Shown in pieces: positions 24,797 through 32,660 of a stretch of DNA of 41,194 nt (positions within the stretch are counted from its first letter, which is position 1; the number at the start of each line of letters is the position of its first letter). The stretch spans positions 1 through 41,194 of the forward strand of contig JAJDAQ010000131.1 in assembly GCA_029261815.1 (NCBI GenBank), written 5' to 3'. This DNA comes from Deltaproteobacteria bacterium. Lineage in GTDB: Bacteria > Myxococcota_A > UBA9160 > UBA6930. Position numbers and translations under genes: made by a program. Below the pieces are notes generated by a model that did no database searches, was not told where the DNA came from, and saw only the letters and a program-made list of their open reading frames with translations.

Positions 24797-25554
24797 GCCC
24801 CGGACTCACCCTCACCCCGCTGCCGGGCATCCCGGCCGTGTCTCCTGGCGATGATCTGGCCGCCCTCCACCTGGCCGCGGCCGAACGCGCCGGCGTGACG
24901 CTCAGCAACGGCGCCCTGGTCGTGTGCCAGAAGATCTTCTCGAAGGCAGAGGGCCGACTCGTAGACCTGACGACCGTCGATCCTTCGCCGGAGGCCCTCG
25001 CTCTCGCCGAGGACTTCAAGGCCTTCGAGAAGGACGCGCGACAGATCGAAGTCGTGCTGCGGGAAACGAAGCGCATCGTGCGCAAGGGTCACGGCGTGCT
25101 CATCTGCGAGACCCACCACGGCTTTGTCTGCGCCAACGCCGGTGTCGATCTTTCCAACGCGCCGGCCGACGACGTCGCCGTCCTACTCCCGGAGGATCCC
25201 GACGACTCGTGCCGAAGACTCCGCGAGGCACTCCTCGCACGCGGCGCGAAAGCGCCGCTGGCCATCGTCATGACCGACACGTTCGGGCGCCCGTGGCGCG
25301 AAGGGCTTGTCGACATTTCGATTGGGAGCGCGGGCATCGCCCCGATCGAAGACCTGCGCGGCTCTCCCGACATGCGTGGGCGAGAACTCGTCGTCACGAC
25401 ACCGGCGACGACCGACGCGCTCGCCGCGGCCGCCGGTCTCCTGATGAAGAAGGACTCGGCGATTCCCTCAGTCTGGGTCGAGGGGCTGCAGATCCAGGGC
25501 GATGGCGGTCTTCCGGACCTGCTCCGCGACGCATCGCTCGACCTGTTTCGCTAG
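24793..25554 (+). CDS. cofE: Coenzyme F420-0:L-glutamate ligase
   Basis: A 253-residue ligase that adds gamma-linked glutamates to F420-0 using GTP. Visible motifs are LTPLPGIPAVSPGDDLAAL (6-24), VVCQKIFSKAEGRLVDL (43-59), ICETHHGFVCANAGVDLSN (100-120) and IVMTDTFGRPWREGLVDISIGSAGI (about 155-180). It lacks the C-terminal nitroreductase-like domain of mycobacterial FbiB, so reduction of a dehydro-F420 intermediate would need another protein. The ATG overlaps the cofC stop (ATGA), so cofD-cofC-cofE is a tightly coupled unit. Confidence 0.95.
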   Translation: MSPGLTLTPLPGIPAVSPGDDLAALHLAAAERAGVTLSNGALVVCQKIFSKAEGRLVDLTTVDPSPEALALAEDFKAFEKDARQIEVVLRETKRIVRKGHGVLICETHHGFVCANAGVDLSNAPADDVAVLLPEDPDDSCRRLREALLARGAKAPLAIVMTDTFGRPWREGLVDISIGSAGIAPIEDLRGSPDMRGRELVVTTPATTDALAAAAGLLMKKDSAIPSVWVEGLQIQGDGGLPDLLRDASLDLFR

Positions 25555-25576
25555 GCGCCGGAGAACCGCTGGGGCC

Positions 25577-26164
25577 TCAAAGCAGATCGTCGATGGTCTG
25601 CCAGAGCTTGTCGATACCGGCTCCGTCCTTGGCCGACGTCGCAATCACCCAGTCTCGTTGAACCGGTAGGCCATCGGTCAACTCGCGGATCCGCTTTTGC
25701 TGCTGACTCTTCTTCAACTTGTCGAGTTTGGTAATCGCCAGCAGCACGGGAATCTGGCGCGCGTGCAGCCATTCGACAAAAAGCGTCTCGTCCTCGCCAG
25801 GCTCGCGGCGGATATCCTGGAGCAGTACCGCGGCGCGCAACGGCTCGCGGCCGTCGAGGTAGCCCTCGATGAGCTGCTGCCACTTCTGGCGCTCGCGGCG
25901 CGGAACCTTGGCGTAGCCGTACCCGGGCAGGTCGACGAGCATGACGTCGGGCCCGCTCCGGCGGACGTGAAAGAAGTGGAGCAGTCGCGTCTTCCCGGGC
26001 GTCCCGCTGGTTCGGGCCAGCTGCTTGCGTGCCACGAGGCGGTTCAACAGGCTCGACTTTCCCACATTGGAGCGCCCCAGAAAGGCGATCTCGGGCATGC
26101 CGTCCTTGGGGAACTGCGAGGCGCCCGCCGCGGTCGCGGCAATATCGGCCGAGAGAATCTTCAC
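25577..26164 (-). CDS. engB: Ribosome biogenesis GTP-binding protein EngB/YsxC
   Basis: A 195-residue GTPase of the TrmE-Era-EngA-YihA superfamily that helps large ribosomal subunit assembly. It has G1 GRSNVGKSSL (about 31-40), G3 LVDLPGYGYAKVPRRE (about 78-93) and the G4-type TKLDK near 140-144. Length is canonical. It starts with GTG at 26164 with no clear Shine-Dalgarno; it converges with cofE (22 bases) and diverges from the CobW gene (90 bases). Confidence 0.95.
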   Translation of the reverse strand: MKILSADIAATAAGASQFPKDGMPEIAFLGRSNVGKSSLLNRLVARKQLARTSGTPGKTRLLHFFHVRRSGPDVMLVDLPGYGYAKVPRRERQKWQQLIEGYLDGREPLRAAVLLQDIRREPGEDETLFVEWLHARQIPVLLAITKLDKLKKSQQQKRIRELTDGLPVQRDWVIATSAKDGAGIDKLWQTIDDLL

Positions 26165-26254
26165 CGTGGCTCGATTCTGACAGGCTTCTGCCGGGCGCGC
26201 TGCCCGCTAAGCTCCGCGCTCCACAGACATCGCGCCAGAAGGAGAGGGAGGTCC

Positions 26255-27628
26255 ATGACCGTCCCCGTCCACATCGTCACCGGGTTCCTTGGCACCGGAA
26301 AGACCACGGCCATCCGTGCCCAGCTTGCGGCGCGAAAGACCGAGAAGGTCGCCGTGATCGTCAATGACTTCGGCGAAGCCTCTCTCGATGAAGCCACCCT
26401 GGCCGGCGACGCGCCGTTCGAGATCACCAACATCCCGGGTGGATGCGTCTGCTGTACCGCGCCGGAAGGCTTCGTCGATGCGGTGGCCGCCGTTCTCGAG
26501 AGCGGGCCCGACCGCCTGATCATCGAGCCGACCGGGCTCGCGCGGCCACAGGACATCATCGACACGCTTCGGCGTTGTCCGCAGAAGGACCAGATCGCGC
26601 TGGCGCCTGTCGTCGTCCTCGTCGATCCGGCGCGCGTGGGCCGAGAAGACGCCGACGCGCAGGAACTCGTGGAACTCCAGGCCGGCGTCGCGGACGTACT
26701 GGTCGCGAACCGCACAGACCTGTGCAGCACCGCGGACATGGAACGATTCGAAACCTGGGTCGCGGCTCTCTGGCCGCAACCTCTGGCGGTCCACAAGACC
26801 AGCTTCGGCCGAATCCCTCCGGAGTTGATGGAGTGGCCCGAAGGCGAAGGGACGCGACTCCCGGATGAAGCCGCGAATGTGGGCCACGCGCACGCCCATG
26901 ACCACGCGCACGGCGACTCTGTAGACGGCTTCGATGCGCGGTCGTACAAGTGGTCGGCCGAAGTCGTCTTCTCTGGCGAACGACTCAGCCGCGCGATCCT
27001 ACGCATGCAGGAAGGGCTCGCGGGCGCCGACCTCGCGCGCTTCAAGGGCATCTTTCGCACGCAGGAAGGCTTCACGCTCTTCGAGGTCGCGGGCGGCACC
27101 GCGCACCAGGAGCGCAGCGCGCACCGACGCGACAGCCGAGCGGATCTGATCGTGCGTGGCGACGGCGCCGTCGCATTCGAACGAATCGAGAACTGGATCG
27201 CAGGTGCCACGCTGACGTCGGACGAAGTCGAGGCGGCCACGCACCAGATCGAGATCGCGCTTCCGGATGGTCGCGTCCGGATCGTCCAGCAGACAGATCT
27301 GGCCGCGCTGCCGGACGGACTCGACGACGTCGCCACGCTCTTTCCAAAACGCGCAGGCGCTGCCGCGCGGGTCGAGGCACTCTGGCAGTCGGTCGACCTG
27401 CCGGGCGATGGGTCCGCCGTGATCTGTGCCTGGGACGGCTTCGCCAGCGAACCCGTTCCCCTGGCCGCCCTCCGACAGGGCTACCTGATCCACGCGCTCG
27501 CCGGCGAACCGCTGCCGAAGGACAAGGGCGGACCGTTCCGTTTGATGATCCCGGATGAGGTCGCGGACGCGCCGTCCTCGTGCGCCAACGTGAAGGGGGT
27601 CGTACGAATCGTGGTGAAGAATGACTGA
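26255..27628 (+). CDS. CobW-family (G3E) GTPase fused to a molybdopterin-oxidoreductase-like C-terminal module
   Basis: A 457-residue protein. Residues 1-330 are a COG0523 metallochaperone: P-loop GFLGTGKTT (10-18), NDFGE (37-41), the metal-binding CxCC in GGCVCC (62-67), NRTD (152-155), a His-rich loop HAHAHDHAH (211-219) and a CobW C-terminal domain (about 233-325). Residues about 332-457 add a module with DGFASEPVPLAALRQGYLI, HALAGEPLP, GGPFRLMIP and CANVKGVVRI, the pattern of the sulfite-oxidase-type molybdopterin-binding fold or its small stand-alone relatives. The ATG follows an AGAAGGAGAGGGAGG site. The gene overlaps gltX by eight bases. It may insert or store a metal, probably zinc; the fused module's function is unknown. 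Confidence 0.85.
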   Translation: MTVPVHIVTGFLGTGKTTAIRAQLAARKTEKVAVIVNDFGEASLDEATLAGDAPFEITNIPGGCVCCTAPEGFVDAVAAVLESGPDRLIIEPTGLARPQDIIDTLRRCPQKDQIALAPVVVLVDPARVGREDADAQELVELQAGVADVLVANRTDLCSTADMERFETWVAALWPQPLAVHKTSFGRIPPELMEWPEGEGTRLPDEAANVGHAHAHDHAHGDSVDGFDARSYKWSAEVVFSGERLSRAILRMQEGLAGADLARFKGIFRTQEGFTLFEVAGGTAHQERSAHRRDSRADLIVRGDGAVAFERIENWIAGATLTSDEVEAATHQIEIALPDGRVRIVQQTDLAALPDGLDDVATLFPKRAGAAARVEALWQSVDLPGDGSAVICAWDGFASEPVPLAALRQGYLIHALAGEPLPKDKGGPFRLMIPDEVADAPSSCANVKGVVRIVVKND

Positions 27629-29291
27629 TCCGACTCCGGCCGTAACCCGCTTTGCGCCGTCACCCACCGGACACCTCCACGTCGGCGGTGCGAGAACCGC
27701 GCTTTTCTGCTGGGCGCTCGCGCGTGCGACCGGCGGCACCTTCCTGCTGCGCATCGAAGACACCGACCAGGCGCGCTCCTCCGATGAAGCGGTGCGGGGG
27801 ATTCTCGAAGACCTCCACTGGCTGGGAATCGACTGGGACGAGGGACCTACGCTCGGCGCGGTCGGCGGCGACCCGCGAAGTGTCGGGCCCTTCTACCAAT
27901 CCGAGCGTCGCGATCTCTACGACGCAGCCATTCAAGACCTGCTCGCACTGGATCTGGCGTACCCGGCCTTCGAGACCCCCGAAGAGTTGGACGCGATGCG
28001 GGTCGAAGCCCAGCAAGCGAAACAGAACTTCCGCTACCTCCGCGCGGAAGATTGGGACCGAGACGCCGCACTGGAACGCTGGCAGGCGGGCGAAGAATGC
28101 GTGATCCGATTCCGTATGCCGGATGAAGCCGTCACGGTCGAAGACGTCATCCTCGGCGCGGTCGACTTCGCATCCGAACAACTCGACGACTTCGTGATCC
28201 GAAAACGCGACGGCTTCCCGACCTATCATCTGGCCGTCGTGGTGGATGACGAAGCGATGGGCATCACGCACGTCCTGCGTGGCCAGGAACACCTGAACAA
28301 TACGCCCAAGCACATGGCCCTGCAGCGCGCGCTCGGATACCGCATCCCGGTCTTCGCCCACCTCCCGGTCATCCAGAACGCCGATGGGTCGAAGATGTCG
28401 AAGCGGGACAAGGACAAGGCGGCTCGCGCCTTCGTCAAGGACACCGGTCCCGACCCGACCACCCTTCCCATCGACGGCGATCGCCTGGCGCGATGGATCA
28501 AGGACAAGAAGGGCCAACTCGACACCTCCGAACTCGACGAACTCGCCGCGGCCCTCGACATGACGCTTCCCGAAGTCACGGTCGAAGACTTCCGCAGCGG
28601 CGGGTACCTGCCCGACGTCGTGGTGAACTTCCTGGCGCTACTTGGCTGGAGCCCGGGCACGAAGAACGCTGACGGAAAGGACCTCGAACGTTTCTCGCCC
28701 GGCTACCTCGGCGAGCATTTCGCGCTGGATCGCGTCGGGCGCGGCAATGCGCGTTTTGATCGGACGAAGTTGCTGGCCTTCAATCAGGAAACCATCGGGA
28801 CCCTCCCTCCCGAGGAATTCACCGCTCGATGGACCGAGTGGCTAGGGCGTTATGCGCCGGCTCGCGTATCGACCGAACTCGATGTACCGCTGTTGCTTCG
28901 CGCCACGCAGCCGCGCAGCCGGACCCTGGCCGACCCGACGGCCGCAGATGGACCGGGCGCGTTCGCGTTCAAGGCGGACGCGGACATCGCGTACGACGAG
29001 AAGGCCGTCGGCAAGTGGCTCGCCAAAGGGGAGCCCTCCGGTTTCGACCGCCTGGAACCCCTCGCTGATCTCGTCCGGAGCCTCTCTCCATTCGAGCCCG
29101 AGTCGATCGAGGCCGCAATCGCGGACTGGTGCGCGAAGAACGAGATCGGCATGGGCAAGGCGGCGCAGCCCTTGCGTGTTGCCGTCACCGGCAGCGCCGC
29201 CAGCCCGCCTCTCGGAGAGACCCTGGCCCTCCTCGGCCAGGACGCGGTGCTCGCTCGGATCCAGCAGTGTCTCCGACTTCGGGACGCTTGA
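27621..29291 (+). CDS. gltX: Glutamyl-tRNA synthetase with insertion after KMSKR
   Basis: A 556-residue class I synthetase that charges tRNA-Glu (and possibly tRNA-Gln). The HIGH-type motif is in RFAPSPTGHLHVGGARTA (about 10-27) and the KMSKR loop is residues 258-262. Common bacterial GluRS is about 470-490 residues; the excess is mainly a roughly 50-residue insertion between KMSKR and the VEDFRSGGYLPDVVVNFLALLGWSPG segment (about 321-346). The anticodon-binding domain occupies the C-terminus. The ATG at 27621 overlaps the CobW gene by eight bases. No second gltX or gatCAB is in the window. Confidence 0.95.
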   Translation: MTDPTPAVTRFAPSPTGHLHVGGARTALFCWALARATGGTFLLRIEDTDQARSSDEAVRGILEDLHWLGIDWDEGPTLGAVGGDPRSVGPFYQSERRDLYDAAIQDLLALDLAYPAFETPEELDAMRVEAQQAKQNFRYLRAEDWDRDAALERWQAGEECVIRFRMPDEAVTVEDVILGAVDFASEQLDDFVIRKRDGFPTYHLAVVVDDEAMGITHVLRGQEHLNNTPKHMALQRALGYRIPVFAHLPVIQNADGSKMSKRDKDKAARAFVKDTGPDPTTLPIDGDRLARWIKDKKGQLDTSELDELAAALDMTLPEVTVEDFRSGGYLPDVVVNFLALLGWSPGTKNADGKDLERFSPGYLGEHFALDRVGRGNARFDRTKLLAFNQETIGTLPPEEFTARWTEWLGRYAPARVSTELDVPLLLRATQPRSRTLADPTAADGPGAFAFKADADIAYDEKAVGKWLAKGEPSGFDRLEPLADLVRSLSPFEPESIEAAIADWCAKNEIGMGKAAQPLRVAVTGSAASPPLGETLALLGQDAVLARIQQCLRLRDA

Positions 29292-29407
29292 CCGGGACGC
29301 CTGGCGACAGCGGCCCAGAATCCGCCAGCGCCCCTTTACCGTACGTTTACATGGGAGACCGAACCCAATTCGGCCTCGCAGCGTCACACGGTCCAGGAGG
29401 TGCTCCC

Positions 29408-30775
29408 ATGCATCGTGTCCAACTCCGTGCCGCCGCCGTCGGCGCATTCATTTCATGTCTCGCGTTGGCTTCCGCAAGCCACGCATTCTGCGGCTTCTAC
29501 GTCGCCAAGGCCGACACAAAACTCTTCAACGACGCATCGAAGGTCGTGCTCGTCCGAGACGGAGATCGCACCGTCCTGACGATGGCCAACGACTACCAGG
29601 GGGAGCCCGGCGAGTTCGCCATGGTCGTGCCGGTTCCAACCGTGCTGCAGAAGGAACAGATCCACGTCGCCAGTCCGTCGCTACTGGCCCACCTCGACGC
29701 CTACACGGCCCCGAGGCTGGTCGAATACCACGACCCGAATCCCTGCGAGCCGCGCTACGCGCTCGAGGATCTCATGTCGGCTGCGCCGATGCGGTCCAAG
29801 GCCGAGCAGAACCTTCCGGAGTCCGCGGCGGCCGACCTCGGTGTCACGATCGAAGCCGAGTACACCGTTGGCGAGTACGACATCCTCATTCTCTCGGCCG
29901 AGGAGAGCGACGGCCTCACAACCTGGCTCCGGCAGAACGACTACCGCATCCCTGACGGCGCTGAAGACATCCTCGACAGCTACTTGAAGCAGGACATGCG
30001 CTTCTTCGTCGCCAAGGTGAACCTGGGCGAACAGGCGCGCCTCGGGACCGCGAAACTGCGCCCGCTCCAGATGGCGTTCGAGACGGAGCGTTTCGGCTTG
30101 CCGATCCGACTTGGCACTGTCAACGCGCGGGGGACGCAGGACCTGTTCGTCTACGCGCTGACCCGCCAGGGCCGCGTCGAGACGACCAACTACCGCACGA
30201 CGAAACTCCCCAGCAATGTGACGATTCCCGAGTTCGTCGAGGACGAGTTCGCCGACTTCTACCGCGAACTGTTCGCGGAACAGACCCGGAAGGACGGGGG
30301 GACCGGCGTCTTCCTCGAGTATGCGTGGGACATGGCCTGGTGCGACCCCTGCGCGGCCAATCCGCTCTCGAACAGCGAACTGAGGGAGCTCGGTGTCTTC
30401 TGGGTCGGCGAACGGCCCGCCCGGACTCCGTGGCAGGGAAGCCGCATCGCGCCGCAAGCGGCGAACGTCTTCGTAACGCGCCTCCACGTTCGCTACGACG
30501 CCGAGCACTTCCCCGAAGACCTGCAGTTCAAGGCCACGGCCGACCGTGAGAACTTCCAGGGACGTTATGTGCTGCAGCACGCGTGGGAGGGAAGCGACTC
30601 CTGCCAGGCCGCCGACACCTACCGCGCACAGCTCCGCATCCGCCGCGAGCAGGAAGCCCAGACCCTGGCCGAACTCACAGGCCGCGACCTGGAAGCGATC
30701 CGCGCGAAGATGCGGCTTGACGGCAGCGTCCCGGCACCGACGCCCTGGTGGCGAAACCTCTGGCCGAACAGCTGA
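29408..30775 (+). CDS. DUF2330 domain-containing exported protein
   Basis: A 455-residue exported protein with a signal peptide (MHRVQLRAAAVGAFISCLALASASHAF, cleavage near residue 25). The mature start CGFYVAKADTKLFNDASKVVLVRDG is the DUF2330 hallmark, with Cys just after the cleavage site, and EFAMVVPVPTVL follows near 75-85. The family has no known enzymatic activity. Cys residues recur near 322-325 (WCDPC, CxxC-like) and 418. The ATG has AGGAGG about seven bases upstream. It is followed almost directly by an RnfD/NqrB-like gene, a pairing seen in other bacteria, so the two may act together. Confidence 0.88.
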   Translation: MHRVQLRAAAVGAFISCLALASASHAFCGFYVAKADTKLFNDASKVVLVRDGDRTVLTMANDYQGEPGEFAMVVPVPTVLQKEQIHVASPSLLAHLDAYTAPRLVEYHDPNPCEPRYALEDLMSAAPMRSKAEQNLPESAAADLGVTIEAEYTVGEYDILILSAEESDGLTTWLRQNDYRIPDGAEDILDSYLKQDMRFFVAKVNLGEQARLGTAKLRPLQMAFETERFGLPIRLGTVNARGTQDLFVYALTRQGRVETTNYRTTKLPSNVTIPEFVEDEFADFYRELFAEQTRKDGGTGVFLEYAWDMAWCDPCAANPLSNSELRELGVFWVGERPARTPWQGSRIAPQAANVFVTRLHVRYDAEHFPEDLQFKATADRENFQGRYVLQHAWEGSDSCQAADTYRAQLRIRREQEAQTLAELTGRDLEAIRAKMRLDGSVPAPTPWWRNLWPNS

Positions 30776-30786
30776 AGGCTGTGCCC

Positions 30787-31611
30787 GTGCGAGACCTCCT
30801 GCGTGGCGACCCGCGCCATGCCCAGATCGCGGTGCTCTCGGGGCTCGCGATCTGGGGTGCGCTGGCACTGGACTTCGGGACGGACACGCTGACGGCGCTT
30901 GCGGTGGTCTTGACCGCGCTGGCGACCGAATGGGTAGGCAGCCGTTTCCGAGGCCGCCGATTCGACCCGCGCAGTCCGTTGATTTCGGCACTCTCCCTCG
31001 TCCTGCTGCTGCGCGCGGACGCCTGGTGGTTGGGGCCCGTCGCGGCCGTGCTCGCAGTGGGCAGCAAGTTCGCGATCCAGCGGGATGGCAAGCACGTGTT
31101 CAACCCCACCAACATCGCGTTGGTGGCCCTGTTGCTATTGACCGACCGGGTCTGGATTTCACCCGGCCAGTGGGGAGGCGGCGCGCTTCTGGCGGCCGCA
31201 CTCGTGGGTGCGGCGTGCTGGGTGCTCCCGCGCGCGCGCGGCGACGTGACCCTGGCGTTCATCACGTTCTGGGGCGGCGCGCTGGTGGCGCGCGCCGTTT
31301 GGCTGGGAGACCCACTGACGATCCCCATGCACCAACTCCAGAACGGCGGGCTCCTGCTCTTCGCCGGCTTCATGATCTCGGACCCGAAGACATTGCCCGA
31401 CACGCGCGCCGGTCGGATCCTGTTCGCCGCCCTGGTGGCCGCCCTCGCCTACTGGCTCCGCTTTGCGCACTACGAACCGGATGCCCTGCTGTACGCGCTC
31501 GCCGCCAGCGCGGTCTTCGTGCCGGCGATCGACCGGGCGCTCCCGGGTCGAAGGTTCCAATGGCCCGGCGTCACCACGGCAGGCCAGCAAGTCCCCGCAC
31601 CGGGACGTTAG
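30787..31611 (+). CDS. Stand-alone RnfD/NqrB-family membrane protein
   Basis: A 274-residue integral membrane protein with about eight to nine helices. Family signs are KHVFNPTNIAL near 100-110, HQLQNGGLLLFAGFMISDPKT near 180-202 and basic loops RGRRFDPRSPLISA. The covalent-FMN SGAT-type site of NqrB/RnfD is not evident, so it may lack the flavin. No other Rnf or Nqr subunits are nearby. Start choice: the GTG at 30787 has AAGG eight bases upstream; GTG at 30748 would overlap the DUF2330 gene. Partnership with DUF2330 is inferred from neighbours only. Confidence 0.78.
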   Translation: MRDLLRGDPRHAQIAVLSGLAIWGALALDFGTDTLTALAVVLTALATEWVGSRFRGRRFDPRSPLISALSLVLLLRADAWWLGPVAAVLAVGSKFAIQRDGKHVFNPTNIALVALLLLTDRVWISPGQWGGGALLAAALVGAACWVLPRARGDVTLAFITFWGGALVARAVWLGDPLTIPMHQLQNGGLLLFAGFMISDPKTLPDTRAGRILFAALVAALAYWLRFAHYEPDALLYALAASAVFVPAIDRALPGRRFQWPGVTTAGQQVPAPGR

Positions 31612-31615
31612 GCGC

Positions 31616-32593
31616 CTACCAGCCCATCACCATCGCGAACATCAGGGGTGCGACGATCGTGGCGTCGCTCTCGATAATGAACTTGGGCGTGTCCACATCG
31701 AGCTTCCCCCACGTGATCTTCTCGTTCGGGACGGCACCCGAATAGGAGCCGTAGCTCGTCGTGGAGTCGCTGATCTGACAGAAGTAGGCCCAGTGGGGGA
31801 GATTCTCCCGCTTCAAGTCCTGTTCGAGCATGGGCACCACGCAGATCGAGAAATCGCCCGCGATGCCGCCGCCGATCTGGAAGAAGCCCACCGGATGATC
31901 GTATGCCGTGGCCTCGTACCAGTTCGCGAGTTCGACCATGTACTCGGGCCCGCTCTTCACGGTGTGGAGGGACTCCAGGAGACCCTTCATCACTTCGGAC
32001 ACGAAGAAGTTGCCGAGCGTCGAGTCTTCCCAACCGGGCACGAAGATCGGCAGGTCGGCCTCGGCTGCCGCGACCATCCACGAGTCCTTGGGATCGATCT
32101 GGTAGTAGGGCTCGAGCGCGCCGGAGCGGAGCACGCGATAGAGGAACTCGTGCGGGAAAGCGCGGTCCCCGGACGCCTCGGCTTTCTGCCACTCGTCGAT
32201 CAATACGCCCTCGACCCGACGCATCGCTTCCTCTTCGGGGATGCAGGTGTCGGTCACCCGATTGAGCTTCTTCTCCAGGAGTTCCATTTCCTGCTCCGCG
32301 GAGAGATCCCGGTAGTGCGGCACACGCACGTAGTGGTCGTGGGCCACCAGGTTGAACACGTCCTCTTCGAGGTTCGCGCCCGTGCACGAGATCGCGTGGA
32401 TCTTGCCCTGCCGGATCATCTCGGCGAGCGAAATGCCGAGTTCGGCCGTGCTCATCGCACCCGCGAGCGTCACGAACATTTTGCCCCCCGCGTCGAGATG
32501 CGCGGTGTAGGCGTCGGCGGCATCCACGACCGTGGCAGCGTTGAAATGGCGGTAGTGATGGCGAAGGAACGCGGAGACGGGGGCGTCGGTCAT
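31616..32593 (-). CDS. Deoxyhypusine synthase-like protein
   Basis: A 325-residue enzyme of the deoxyhypusine synthase fold. It has TLAGAMSTAELGISLAEMI at 42-60, the ISCTGANLEEDVFNLVAHDHY segment (68-88) that binds NAD and spermidine in DHS, and GGGIAGDFSI (241-250). The catalytic-type lysine is Lys297 in GAVPNEKITWGK. Eukaryotic and archaeal DHS modifies eIF5A or aIF5A, which bacteria lack. Bacterial homologues are thought to act on polyamines, for example by making homospermidine, but this is family-level knowledge. The gene converges with the RnfD-like gene (four-base gap) and has no obvious polyamine genes beside it. Confidence 0.88.
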   Translation of the reverse strand: MTDAPVSAFLRHHYRHFNAATVVDAADAYTAHLDAGGKMFVTLAGAMSTAELGISLAEMIRQGKIHAISCTGANLEEDVFNLVAHDHYVRVPHYRDLSAEQEMELLEKKLNRVTDTCIPEEEAMRRVEGVLIDEWQKAEASGDRAFPHEFLYRVLRSGALEPYYQIDPKDSWMVAAAEADLPIFVPGWEDSTLGNFFVSEVMKGLLESLHTVKSGPEYMVELANWYEATAYDHPVGFFQIGGGIAGDFSICVVPMLEQDLKRENLPHWAYFCQISDSTTSYGSYSGAVPNEKITWGKLDVDTPKFIIESDATIVAPLMFAMVMGW

Positions 32594-32610
32594 GGCCCCT
32601 GGATCGCCGA

Positions 32611-32640
32611 GGCCGGCGCCAGTGTCAACTGGCGCCGGCC
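32611..32640. terminator. Perfect 13-bp hairpin between the receptor and DHS-like genes
   Basis: The arms 32611-32623 and 32628-32640 are perfect inverse complements of 13 bases with a four-base loop GTCA. The stem begins 20 bases past the receptor stop and lies upstream of the DHS-like start at 32593 on the same strand. No T run follows on the minus strand, so termination strength is uncertain, but the perfect stem is unlikely by chance. Confidence 0.6.
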
Positions 32641-32660
32641 CGTGGGAATCCGAGCGTGCG

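Noticed and set aside
23181-25554. Archaeal or actinobacterial origin of the window because of F420 genes
   Set aside because: Flanking genes include many diderm-specific functions, and base composition looks uniform by eye. No sign of recent transfer was seen.
29681-30991. Minus-strand frame of 436 codons opposite the DUF2330 gene
   Set aside because: No signal peptide or motif; the DUF2330 gene has a strong ribosome-binding site and family features.
30787-31611. Part of a full Rnf or Nqr complex
   Set aside because: No other rnf or nqr genes flank it, and the covalent-FMN motif is not evident.
30546-31745. Plus-strand frame of 399 codons overlapping the RnfD-like gene
   Set aside because: Arg/Pro/Ala-rich shadow in another frame; the RnfD-like frame has coherent membrane helices.
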